This document shows positions 7,501 through 15,137 of a DNA stretch of 64,000 bases, in pieces. The notes under the pieces are model-generated. The model worked only from the letters and a program-made list of their open reading frames with translations, had not been told where the DNA came from and searched no databases. Origin of the DNA: Paraburkholderia sp. PGU19 (GTDB lineage Bacteria; Pseudomonadota; Gammaproteobacteria; Burkholderiales; Burkholderiaceae); NCBI RefSeq assembly GCF_013426915.1, contig NZ_AP023181.1:806001-870000 (forward strand). Reading direction: 5' to 3'. Numbering within the stretch: the stretch's first letter is position 1; the number at the start of each line of letters is the position of its first letter. The position numbers were made by a program, and so were the translations under genes.

Positions 7501-8580
7501 ATGACCCGCAACTATCGCATCGCAGTGATTCCCGGCGACGGCATCGGCAAGGAGGTGATGCCCGAAGCGCTGCGCGCGCTCGACGCCGTCAGCAAGCGCT
7601 ACGGTATTGGCATCGACTATCAGCATATCGAGTGGGCGAGCTGCGACTACTACGCGCAGCACGGCCAGATGATGCCCGACGACTGGAAGCAGCAACTTGA
7701 AGGCGTCGACGCCGTGCTGTTCGGCGCGGTCGGCTGGCCCGACACCGTGCCCGATCACATCTCGCTGTGGGGGTCGCTCCTCAAGTTCCGCCGCGAGTTC
7801 GACCAGTACATCAACCTGCGTCCCGCGCGCCTGTTCGAAGGCGTGCCGTCGCCGCTCGCGGGCCGCAAGGCGGGCGATATCGACTTCATGATCGTGCGCG
7901 AGAACACGGAAGGCGAGTACTCGTCGGTGGGCGGCACAATGTTCGAAGGCACCGAGCGCGAGTTCGTGATGCAGCAGTCGATCTTCACGCGCAAGGGCTC
8001 CGAGCGCGTACTGAAGTTCGCGTTCGATCTCGCGCAGCGCCGCGAGAAGAAAATCACCGTCGCGACGAAGAGCAACGGCATCTCGATCAGCATGCCGTGG
8101 TGGGACGCACGCGCCGCCGAAATGGCCGCGCGTTATCCCGACGTGACGTGGGACAAGCAGCACATCGATATTCTTTGTGCACGCTTCGTGTTGAATCCGG
8201 ACCGCTTCGACGTGGTGGTCGCGACCAATCTGTTCGGCGACATCCTGTCGGACCTCGGTCCGGCTTGCACGGGCACGATCGGCATTGCGCCGTCGGCGAA
8301 CATGAACCCGGACCGCACGTTCCCGTCGCTGTTCGAACCCGTGCATGGCTCCGCACCGGATATCGCGGGCAAAGGCATCGCCAATCCGATCGCGATGATC
8401 TGGTCGGCGGCGATGATGCTCGACTTTCTCGGCAACGGGGCGGGCAAGGAGCGCGAAGCACACGACGCGATCCTCGCCGCGATCGAAGCCACGCTCAAGG
8501 AAGGTCCGCATACGGGTGATCTGGGCGGCAAGGCGAATACGGCTGAAGTGGGCGCGGCTATCGCGCATCGCCTCGCCTGA
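7501..8580 (+). CDS. D-malate / tartrate dehydrogenase (beta-decarboxylating)
   Basis: 359 aa, of the isopropylmalate/isocitrate dehydrogenase fold. GDGIG at 12-16, the substrate-binding arginines around LLKFRREFDQYINLRPAR, the Lys of VATKSNGIS, and the metal aspartates in NLFGDILSDLG all fit the tartrate dehydrogenase/DmlA subgroup (TtuC, YeaU). It oxidises D-malate or tartrate with NAD+ and can decarboxylate to pyruvate or glycerate. Ribosome site AGGAG precedes the ATG. It is followed after 17 bases by an aldehyde dehydrogenase, and is divergent from its probable LysR activator. D-malate versus tartrate preference is not decidable here. Confidence 0.9.
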   Translation: MTRNYRIAVIPGDGIGKEVMPEALRALDAVSKRYGIGIDYQHIEWASCDYYAQHGQMMPDDWKQQLEGVDAVLFGAVGWPDTVPDHISLWGSLLKFRREFDQYINLRPARLFEGVPSPLAGRKAGDIDFMIVRENTEGEYSSVGGTMFEGTEREFVMQQSIFTRKGSERVLKFAFDLAQRREKKITVATKSNGISISMPWWDARAAEMAARYPDVTWDKQHIDILCARFVLNPDRFDVVVATNLFGDILSDLGPACTGTIGIAPSANMNPDRTFPSLFEPVHGSAPDIAGKGIANPIAMIWSAAMMLDFLGNGAGKEREAHDAILAAIEATLKEGPHTGDLGGKANTAEVGAAIAHRLA

Positions 8581-8597
8581 ACCACAGGAGTCTTTAG

Positions 8598-10070
8598 ATG
8601 ACCAAGCGATACGAGTTGAGCGAGCTGATCCGCAGCGACAATTTCATCGACGGCAAGTGGGTGGCGTCTGCTAAAGGCAAGCGCTTCGATGTGACGAACC
8701 CGGCGACGGGCGAAGTGATCGCGCAGGTCGCCGACAGCGACGCCGCCGACGCGCGCGCCGCCACCGATGCCGCCGCCCGCGCCTTCCCCGCCTGGCGCGA
8801 CGCCTTGCCAAAGGATCGCGCGGCCGTGCTGCACCGCTGGCATGCGCTGATGGTCGAGAACGCCGATGCGCTCGGCCGCCTGATCTCGCTGGAACAAGGC
8901 AAGCCGTTCGCCGAAGGACGCGGCGAGGTGATGTACGGCGCGTCGTATGTCGCGTGGTTCGCGGACGAAGCGACGCGCATCTACGGCGACATCATTCCGC
9001 AGCAGCAGCGCGGCAAGCGCATGAGCGCGGTGAAGGAACCCGTCGGCATCGTCGCTGCGATCACGCCGTGGAATTTCCCGCTCGCAATGATCGCGCGCAA
9101 GATCGCGCCCGCGCTCGCGGCGGGCTGCACCGTCGTCGGCAAGCCTGCTGAAGACACGCCGCTCACTGCCCTCGCGCTGGTGATGCTCGCGCATGAGGCG
9201 GGCGTGCCGGCGGGCGTGCTGAACCTGATTTCGGCATCGCGCGAGAACGCGGTGCCCGCCGTCGGCGACTGGCTCGCGGACAGCCGCGTGCGCAAGATCA
9301 CGTTCACGGGTTCGACGCCTGTCGGCAAGTATCTGGCGCGTGAATCGGCGGGGACGTTGAAGAAGCTGTCGCTGGAACTGGGCGGCAATGCGCCCTTCAT
9401 CGTGTTCGACGACGCCGATCTCGACGCCGCCGTCACGGGCCTGCTGGCCGCGAAATTCCGCAATGGCGGCCAGACCTGCGTGTGCCCGAACCGCGTGTAC
9501 GTCCAGTCCGGCGTGTACGAGCGTTTCGCGGACCTGCTCGCAACGCGCGTCGCCGCGCTGAAAGTCGCGCCCGCCACCGATCCCGCCGCGCAGATCGGTC
9601 CGATGATCAACGCGCGCGCGATCGACAAGATCGCGCGTCACGTCGACGACGCCGTAAGCCGTGGCGCGCGCGTGCTGACGGGCGGCAAGCGCCTGCCGGA
9701 ACTCGGTCCGAACTACTACGCGCCGACCGTGCTCGCTGACGCCACGCCCGACATGCACCTGAGCTGCGAGGAAACCTTCGGCCCCGTCGCGCCGCTGTTC
9801 CGCTTCGACGACGAAGCCGAAGCGATTTGCGCCGCCAACGACACACCGTTCGGCCTCGCATCGTACTTCTACAGCCAGGACGTGCGGCGCATCGACCGCG
9901 TCGCGCGGCAACTGGAGGCGGGCATCGTCGGCATCAACGAAGGCGCGCTCGCGAGCGAGGCCGCGCCCTTCGGCGGCGTGAAGGAATCGGGCTATGGCCG
10001 CGAAGGCTCGAAATACGGCCTCGACGATTACCTGTCGATCAAATACCTCTGCCAGGGCGGGCTCGAATGA
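8598..10070 (+). CDS. NAD-dependent succinate-semialdehyde-type aldehyde dehydrogenase
   Basis: 490 aa, full-length aldehyde dehydrogenase of the GabD group. Conserved Asn in TPWNFP (~159), catalytic base E260 (LELGGNAPF) and nucleophile C294 (GGQTC). GabD-type enzymes oxidise succinate semialdehyde or similar short semialdehydes. It fits downstream of the class III aminotransferase, which would make such a semialdehyde. AGGAG lies 9 bases before the ATG. The stop codon overlaps the start of the deacylase gene in an ATGA, so translation of the two is coupled. Lys of the NADP-binding GKPAEDTP loop replaces the more usual KP(S/A)E pattern only slightly; cofactor preference is uncertain. Confidence 0.9.
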   Translation: MTKRYELSELIRSDNFIDGKWVASAKGKRFDVTNPATGEVIAQVADSDAADARAATDAAARAFPAWRDALPKDRAAVLHRWHALMVENADALGRLISLEQGKPFAEGRGEVMYGASYVAWFADEATRIYGDIIPQQQRGKRMSAVKEPVGIVAAITPWNFPLAMIARKIAPALAAGCTVVGKPAEDTPLTALALVMLAHEAGVPAGVLNLISASRENAVPAVGDWLADSRVRKITFTGSTPVGKYLARESAGTLKKLSLELGGNAPFIVFDDADLDAAVTGLLAAKFRNGGQTCVCPNRVYVQSGVYERFADLLATRVAALKVAPATDPAAQIGPMINARAIDKIARHVDDAVSRGARVLTGGKRLPELGPNYYAPTVLADATPDMHLSCEETFGPVAPLFRFDDEAEAICAANDTPFGLASYFYSQDVRRIDRVARQLEAGIVGINEGALASEAAPFGGVKESGYGREGSKYGLDDYLSIKYLCQGGLE

Positions 10071-11044
10071 ACGCGCAGGCCTATCCAATCGAAGTCGCCT
10101 TTCCCGACATCTCCGTGCACGAGAAGAGCGACACGGGCATCGCGTACGTGCATACCTTCGATTCGGGCGTCGCCGGTCCGCACGTGATGATCAACGCGCT
10201 CACGCACGGCAATGAGGTATGCGGCGCGATCGTCGTCGATGCGCTGCTGCGCGCGAAGCTGCGTCCACGGCGCGGCACGCTGACGCTCGCGTTCGCGAAC
10301 GTCGATGCCTACGCGCGTTTCGATCCGTCGAAGCCGGATGCGGCGCGCTTCGTCGATCAGGACTTCAACCGCGTATGGACGGCGCAAACGCTCGACAACA
10401 GCGCGCTCGATTCGAGCGAGTTGCGCCGCGCACGCGCGATGCGGCCTGTGATCGATACCGTCGATCTGCTGCTCGATCTGCATTCGATGCATGAGAAGAG
10501 CAAGCCCTTGATCGTCGCCGGGCCGCTCGACAAGGGCATCGCGTTGTCGGAAAAGCTCGGCACGCCCGCCACCGTGATCTGCGACGAAGGCCATCCCGAA
10601 GGCCGCCGCATGCGCGACTACAAAGGCTTCGGCGATCCTCGAAGCGAGAAGAACGCGTTGCTGATCGAATGCGGACAGCATTGGGAAGCGGGCGCTGTAG
10701 CCGTCGCGCGCGATGTGACGGCGCGCTTTCTCGTGTTGTCCGGCGTGGTCGACGAAGCCGACTTACCCGCAGGCTGGACCCTGCCGCTGCCCGATGAAAT
10801 GCTGATCGTGCGGGTGACGGAGCCTGTCGTCGCGAAGAGTCTCGACTTCCGCTTCGCCGGCGATTACACGGGCCTGGAGGTGTTTCCCGAAGCGGGCAGC
10901 GAGATCGGCTGGTCGGATGGTGAAGCCGTGCGCACGCCCTATCCCGACTGCATGCTCGTGATGCCTTCGCTCAGGCAGTTGCGCGCGGGCGTGACCGTCG
11001 TGCGACTCGGCAAGATCGAGAAGCGTATCGCGAGAACGCAATAG
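10067..11044 (+). CDS. succinylglutamate desuccinylase/aspartoacylase family deacylase
   Basis: 325 aa zinc carboxypeptidase-like deacylase. Zinc ligands appear as H47 and E50 in THGNE and H140 in LLDLHSMH; the DQDFNRVW substrate segment (~98-105) and the late catalytic Glu in LLIECGQHWE are present. Relatives remove acyl groups from N-acyl amino acids, including DoeB of ectoine breakdown. The start overlaps the preceding aldehyde dehydrogenase stop (ATGA). With the transaminase, Lrp gene and semialdehyde dehydrogenase this recalls the doe gene set, but no DoeA-type ectoine hydrolase is in the window, so the natural N-acyl substrate is unknown. Confidence 0.88.
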   Translation: MNAQAYPIEVAFPDISVHEKSDTGIAYVHTFDSGVAGPHVMINALTHGNEVCGAIVVDALLRAKLRPRRGTLTLAFANVDAYARFDPSKPDAARFVDQDFNRVWTAQTLDNSALDSSELRRARAMRPVIDTVDLLLDLHSMHEKSKPLIVAGPLDKGIALSEKLGTPATVICDEGHPEGRRMRDYKGFGDPRSEKNALLIECGQHWEAGAVAVARDVTARFLVLSGVVDEADLPAGWTLPLPDEMLIVRVTEPVVAKSLDFRFAGDYTGLEVFPEAGSEIGWSDGEAVRTPYPDCMLVMPSLRQLRAGVTVVRLGKIEKRIARTQ

Positions 11045-11084
11045 CGTTTGCCGTCATTCCAACCATCGTCAACGAAACCACGAG

Positions 11085-11429
11085 ATGAAAGTCCAGCAGA
11101 TCAAACAAAGCATTGCATTGCAGGGGCTGGAAGACTGGGGCACGGCCGGTCTTCCAGGCACGCCGGAAATTCAGGTATCGGGCGTGCAGAAAGTGATACG
11201 CGGCAGCGAGGCGATCGATACGGGCATCTTCGAATGCACGCCCGGCACGTATCGGCGCTCGGTCAAGCAGGCCGAAGTGATGCACTTCCTCAGCGGGCGT
11301 GGCCGCTTCACGCCCGACGGCGAAGACACGGTTCACTTCTCGGGCGGCGACACGCTGTTCTTCGAAGCCCAAACGGAAGGCACATGGGAAGTTGAAGAGA
11401 CGATGCGCAAGGTCTACGTGATCTTCTGA
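11085..11429 (+). CDS. cupin domain protein (Cupin_3/DUF861-like)
   Basis: 114 aa, a single small beta barrel. The central part (CTPGTYRRSVKQAEVMHFLSG, ~50-72) and the hydrophobic FSGGDTLFFEAQTEGTWEVEE segment resemble the DUF861/EutQ-like cupins found with amine-catabolism genes. A complete H-x-H metal triad is not obvious, so it may bind a ligand rather than act as a metalloenzyme. It lies 40 bases after the deacylase gene and is presumably the last gene of that operon. Substrate is unknown. Confidence 0.78.
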   Translation: MKVQQIKQSIALQGLEDWGTAGLPGTPEIQVSGVQKVIRGSEAIDTGIFECTPGTYRRSVKQAEVMHFLSGRGRFTPDGEDTVHFSGGDTLFFEAQTEGTWEVEETMRKVYVIF

Positions 11430-11506
11430 CGGCATGCGATCGGTGAGTGCCCTGGTGACGTGCGCAGCAAGCGTCTGACATAACACTACGTCATGGGGAC
11501 TCCAAC

Positions 11507-11545
11507 AATTCCGGCGTTGCTCCGCCGAAATTGACTCACTATATT
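11507..11545 (+). promoter_or_regulatory. inverted repeat overlapping a possible promoter for the binding-protein gene
   Basis: AATTCCGGCG (11507-11516) faces CGCCGAAATT (11523-11532), a 10-bp inverted repeat with one mismatch and a 6-base loop. A weak -35 (TTGCTC, 11517-11522) and good -10 (TATATT, 11540-11545) are spaced 17 bases apart across it, ~100 bases before the binding-protein start. The site could be an operator on that promoter; no U-tract follows, so a terminator is less likely. Confidence 0.35.
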
Positions 11546-11646
11546 TTCAATCAATCCCGCGTTGTTCTGCTTCCTGCGCCACGCCGGAAGCGCGGCAGCA
11601 CGACCTGGAAGATGTCTTTCGCTTCAACCGTGTCGAGGAAAAAGTC

Positions 11647-12690
11647 GTGATCAATAAAACGAAGTTGCGCCCATTAGTTATGACGCTCGCGTTGAGCATC
11701 GCGGGCATGGCGCCCGCGTTCGCGGCGGGAAAAATCACTTTCGTCTCACAAGGCGGCACGTATCAGGAAGCGCAGACCAAGGCGATCCTCGACCCCGCCG
11801 CAAAGCAGCTAGGCATCACGATCAACCAGGACAGCATTCCCGACGCATGGCCGCAGATCAAGGCGCAAGGCGCGACGGGCAAGCCGATCTGGGACGTGGT
11901 CGATACGCCGACCTCGAACTGTCTGCGCGGCGGCCGCGAAGGTCTGCTGGAAAAGCTGGACTTCTCGAAGATCCCGAACGCGGCAGCCGTGCCGGAAAAA
12001 TATCGCACGCCGTATTCGGTCGCGTACGAGTTCTATTCGACGGTGATCGGCTACAACAAGAAGAACCTCAAGAAGGTGCCGCAAAGCTGGAAAGACTTCT
12101 GGGACGTGAAGAACTTCCCCGGCACGCGCGCGCTGCGCAACGATCCGCAGACGGTGCTCGAAGCGGCGCTGCTCGCCGATGGCGTGCCGCGCGACAAGCT
12201 CTATCCGCTGGATGTGGATCGTGCGTTTAAGAAACTGCAGCAGATCAAGCCCGACATTACCGTGTGGTGGACTTCGGGCGGCCAGTCGGCGCAATTGCTG
12301 CACGACGGCGAAGTGGACATGACGATGATCTGGAACGGCCGCGCCAGCGCCGTGAAGAAGGATGATCCCGATGTCGACTTCACGTTCAATGACGGCATTC
12401 TGCAGAACACGCAATTGTGTGTGCTGAAGAACGCGCCGAATCTGCCCGACGCGATCAAGTTCGTCAACGCTGCGTTGTCGCCGGATTTACAGGCGAATCT
12501 GCCGCTCTATATCGACTACGGTCCGGGCAACCCCGCTGCGTTCAAGACGGGCAAGATCACCGCGAAGCGCGCGAGCGAACTGCCGAGCTCGCCGGATAAC
12601 GCGTCGAAGCAGGCGCTGATGTCGGAAGAATGGTGGGCCTCCGACGCAGGCATTCAGGCCAAGGCGCGCTGGCTGAAGTTCATGCAATAA
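11647..12690 (+). CDS. ABC transporter periplasmic substrate-binding protein (PotD-like)
   Basis: 347 aa. Sec signal peptide with basic N-terminus, hydrophobic core (LVMTLALSIAGMA) and probable cleavage after AFA (residue ~26). The mature part is a bacterial extracellular solute-binding protein of the polyamine/spermidine type (FVSQGGTYQEAQ near the start, WWTSGGQSAQLL and WNGRAS in the ligand lobe). No permease or ATPase genes adjoin it on this strand; the PotABC-like genes at 16610-21508 lack a binding protein and are the likely partner. The GTG start gives the best signal peptide. A strong terminator follows. The ligand is probably a small amine or amino compound, by family. Confidence 0.9.
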   Translation: MINKTKLRPLVMTLALSIAGMAPAFAAGKITFVSQGGTYQEAQTKAILDPAAKQLGITINQDSIPDAWPQIKAQGATGKPIWDVVDTPTSNCLRGGREGLLEKLDFSKIPNAAAVPEKYRTPYSVAYEFYSTVIGYNKKNLKKVPQSWKDFWDVKNFPGTRALRNDPQTVLEAALLADGVPRDKLYPLDVDRAFKKLQQIKPDITVWWTSGGQSAQLLHDGEVDMTMIWNGRASAVKKDDPDVDFTFNDGILQNTQLCVLKNAPNLPDAIKFVNAALSPDLQANLPLYIDYGPGNPAAFKTGKITAKRASELPSSPDNASKQALMSEEWWASDAGIQAKARWLKFMQ

Positions 12691-12714
12691 CGTAATCGCG
12701 CATTGCCAATCAGG

Positions 12715-12749
12715 CGCCCGCAGGAACGTCGTTCGTTGCGGGCGTTTTT
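12715..12749 (+). terminator. intrinsic terminator after the binding-protein gene
   Basis: CGCCCGCA (12715-12722) pairs with TGCGGGCG (12737-12744), with extra AACG/CGTT pairing in the loop, and is followed by TTTTT (12745-12749). It lies 25 bases after the stop codon. Confidence 0.9.
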
Positions 12750-12802
12750 CATTTCATCGATTCTCACGCACAGCCGGCGACACGCGCCGCATAACATTCG
12801 AC

Positions 12803-14488
12803 GTGATCGACTATCTGATTCTGGGTGGCGGATCGGCAGGCTGCGTGCTGGCTGCGCGATTGTCCGAAGCTACGGACAAGACCGTGTGTCTGATCGAAGC
12901 CGGCCGCGATATCTCACAGGCGACCATGCCCGATGCGATCCGCAGCCGCTATCCGGGCCGCGCGTATCTCGACACGCACAACATCTGGCAGCAACTGAAA
13001 GCGCGCATGAGCGCGCCAGCTGCGCTGCGCCGTTATGAGCAGGCGAAGCTGCTGGGCGGCGGCTCGGCGATCAATGCGCTGATGGCCAATCGCGGCGCGC
13101 CCGCCGACTACGACGAATGGGAAGCGCTCGGCGCAGGCGGATGGAACTGGCAAGCGTGTCTGCCCTACTTTCGCAAGCTCGAAACCGATTGCGACTTCGG
13201 CGGCGAACTGCATGGCGCGAGCGGGCCACTGCGCATTCAGCGCACTCGCTGGCCGCGTATCTCGCCATTCGTGCAGGCCGTGCTCGGCACGCTGCAACAG
13301 CGCGGACATGCGTTGCGCGACGATCAGAACGGTCTATGGGAAGACGGCACGTTCGTTGGCTCGATTGCCGTGAGCGCAGCAGGCGAGCGCATTCCGACTT
13401 CCGTCTGTTATCTCGACGATACCGTGCGTGCACGCAAGAATCTGTCGATACGCACGGGTCTCGTCGTCGAGCGGATACTGTTCAACGGGCGGCGTGCAAC
13501 GGGTGCGCGGGTTTTGCATGCGGACGGTACGCATGAAGATGTGCGCGCGGCGCGTGTGATCGTCAGTGCGGGCGCGATTCATAGTCCTGCGCTGCTGCTC
13601 AGAAGCGGCATCGGTCCCGCCAGCGATCTCGCCGCGCTCGGCATCGAGGTGCGCGCAGACCGCGCGGGCGTCGGGCGCAATCTGATGGAGCATCCGTCGA
13701 TTGCCGTGTCGGCGTTTCTGCCGCGCGCCGCCCGCACGCCGTTTCCCGACGAGCATCATGAACAGGCGATCGTGCGTTTTTCTTCCGGCTTGCCCGATAC
13801 CGTGCCCGGCGACATGCACGGCGCGATTCTGTCACGCTCGGGCTGGCATTCGGTCGGGTATCGGCTCGGGACGATTTTCTTCTGGGTCAACAAGTCGTAT
13901 TCGCGCGGGTCTTTGAAGCTTGCATCAGCGAGTCCTTTCGATGAGCCGCTGGTCGATTTCGCGATGTTGTCGGACCCGCGCGATCTCGAACGGTTGAAGC
14001 TCGCGTTGCGCTTTGGTGCGCAGACGCTGGCAGCGCCTTCGATGGCCGTGCATCGTGACGCGATTTTTCCGTCGAGCTATTCGCCGCGTGTCGCGGCTGT
14101 GGCCGTGCCGGGCGTGTGGAACGCGTTTCAGCGTGGGGCGTTGAGCGCGCTGCTCGATATTGCCGGTCCGTTGCGTGGGACGCTGATTCGGCGCGTGGTG
14201 ACGCAAGGCGTTTCGATCGATGAACTGCTGGCCGATGACGCGGCGATGACTGAGTTTGTCACGCGGTCGGTTGGGGGAACGTGGCACCCATCGGGCACGT
14301 GCCGGATGGGTGCGCCCAATGATCCGATGGCCGTGACCGACGCGGATGGCGCGGTGTATGGCGTGGAAGGACTGCATGTGTGCGACGCGTCGCTGATGCC
14401 GTCTATTCCGTGCGCGAATACCAATGTGCCGACGATTATGGTGGCGGAGAGGGTCGCGGCGAAGATAAGAGGATCGGCAGCAGGCTGA
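12803..14488 (+). CDS. GMC family FAD oxidoreductase (choline-dehydrogenase-like)
   Basis: 561 aa, typical GMC length. FAD-binding GGGSAG at 8-13, GMC signature 1 region with KLLGGGSAINALMANRG (~80), and the C-terminal catalytic His-Asn pair H495 (HPSGTCRMG) and N~540 (CANTNVPT). GMC members oxidise primary alcohols to aldehydes; the neighbouring minus-strand aldehyde dehydrogenase could take the product onward. It starts at GTG 12803 with a weak ribosome site, after the terminator of the binding-protein gene. The last third is more G+T-rich than the first. Substrate is unknown; a polyol or amino alcohol fits the island. Confidence 0.9.
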   Translation: MIDYLILGGGSAGCVLAARLSEATDKTVCLIEAGRDISQATMPDAIRSRYPGRAYLDTHNIWQQLKARMSAPAALRRYEQAKLLGGGSAINALMANRGAPADYDEWEALGAGGWNWQACLPYFRKLETDCDFGGELHGASGPLRIQRTRWPRISPFVQAVLGTLQQRGHALRDDQNGLWEDGTFVGSIAVSAAGERIPTSVCYLDDTVRARKNLSIRTGLVVERILFNGRRATGARVLHADGTHEDVRAARVIVSAGAIHSPALLLRSGIGPASDLAALGIEVRADRAGVGRNLMEHPSIAVSAFLPRAARTPFPDEHHEQAIVRFSSGLPDTVPGDMHGAILSRSGWHSVGYRLGTIFFWVNKSYSRGSLKLASASPFDEPLVDFAMLSDPRDLERLKLALRFGAQTLAAPSMAVHRDAIFPSSYSPRVAAVAVPGVWNAFQRGALSALLDIAGPLRGTLIRRVVTQGVSIDELLADDAAMTEFVTRSVGGTWHPSGTCRMGAPNDPMAVTDADGAVYGVEGLHVCDASLMPSIPCANTNVPTIMVAERVAAKIRGSAAG

Positions 14489-14534
14489 GCTAATTCTCAT
14501 GCTCAAGTCCGCGTGAATTGCCTTCACAGAAAAC

Positions 14535-14583
14535 ACAACATTTTTGTTGTAAATTCACACGCAAAATCCAGCATCGATGTTGT
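14535..14583. promoter_or_regulatory. candidate HicB operator repeats
   Basis: ACAACA-TTTT-TGTTGT is a perfect inverted repeat at 14535-14550, and the half-site ATGTTGT recurs at 14577-14583. They lie ~80-130 bases before the HicB start. Toxin-antitoxin antitoxins bind such repeats to repress their own promoter; assignment here is inferred from position and symmetry. Confidence 0.4.
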
Positions 14584-14662
14584 ACAGTGCTGCCTTCGAA
14601 ACAAGGCTGGTGCCCTACGCGGGCTCTCTCACTCGCGTATCACGTCCATGTTCTTTGAAAGA

Positions 14663-15103
14663 ATGGCAAACCACGACACACGTATGCTCAGCTACCCGAT
14701 CAGCCTGACACCCGACGACAACGGAACGCTGCTCGTCACGTTTCCAGACGTCCCGGAAGCCATCACCGTCGGCGACGACGAAGAGGACGCGAAAGTGCAA
14801 GCGCTGGATGCGCTCGAGGCCGCGTTCGAAATCTACTTCGCGGAGAAGCGAAGCATCCCGATGCCTTCGAAGGCCAAACGCGGGCAACCCGTCGCCACGT
14901 TGCCGGCGCTCGTCACCGCAAAGGTATTGCTCGCGGATGAAATGCTCCGCCAGAACGTGCGAAAGGCAGAACTCGCGCGGCGGCTCAGCGTCAATCAGGT
15001 GCAGGTCGATCGACTTCTGAACTTCGGCCATTCATCGAAGATCGAGATGGTCGAGTCGGCGTTTGCGGTACTGGGCAAGCGTCTTGATGTTCGCGCGGTG
15101 TAA
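14663..15103 (+). CDS. hicB: HicB family antitoxin with HTH domain, no HicA partner seen
   Basis: 146 aa from ATG 14663 (or 139 aa from ATG 14684, near the 138 aa of E. coli HicB). The partially degraded RNase H-like HicB domain is clear: MLSYPISLTPDDNG, LVTFPDVPEAITVGDDEEDA and AFEIYFAEKRSIPMPS. A C-terminal helix-turn-helix follows (KAELARRLSVNQVQVDRLLN). HicB neutralises the HicA ribonuclease and represses the operon. The 174 bases upstream hold no ~58-codon hicA-like frame, and downstream is the end of a convergent aldehyde dehydrogenase, so it seems to be a solitary antitoxin. Start choice is uncertain because no strong ribosome site is visible. Confidence 0.8.
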   Translation: MANHDTRMLSYPISLTPDDNGTLLVTFPDVPEAITVGDDEEDAKVQALDALEAAFEIYFAEKRSIPMPSKAKRGQPVATLPALVTAKVLLADEMLRQNVRKAELARRLSVNQVQVDRLLNFGHSSKIEMVESAFAVLGKRLDVRAV

Positions 15104-15137
15104 TACGCGCCGCAATCGCCGGGATGGAAGCCCCATG

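Noticed and set aside
8133..10088. 651-codon open frame antisense to the semialdehyde dehydrogenase
   Set aside because: Shadow of a strongly supported aldehyde dehydrogenase; no ribosome site or domain.
14489..14662. Search for a hicA toxin upstream of hicB
   Set aside because: No frame of about 58 codons with HicA-like basic sequence; only the operator-like repeats are seen.
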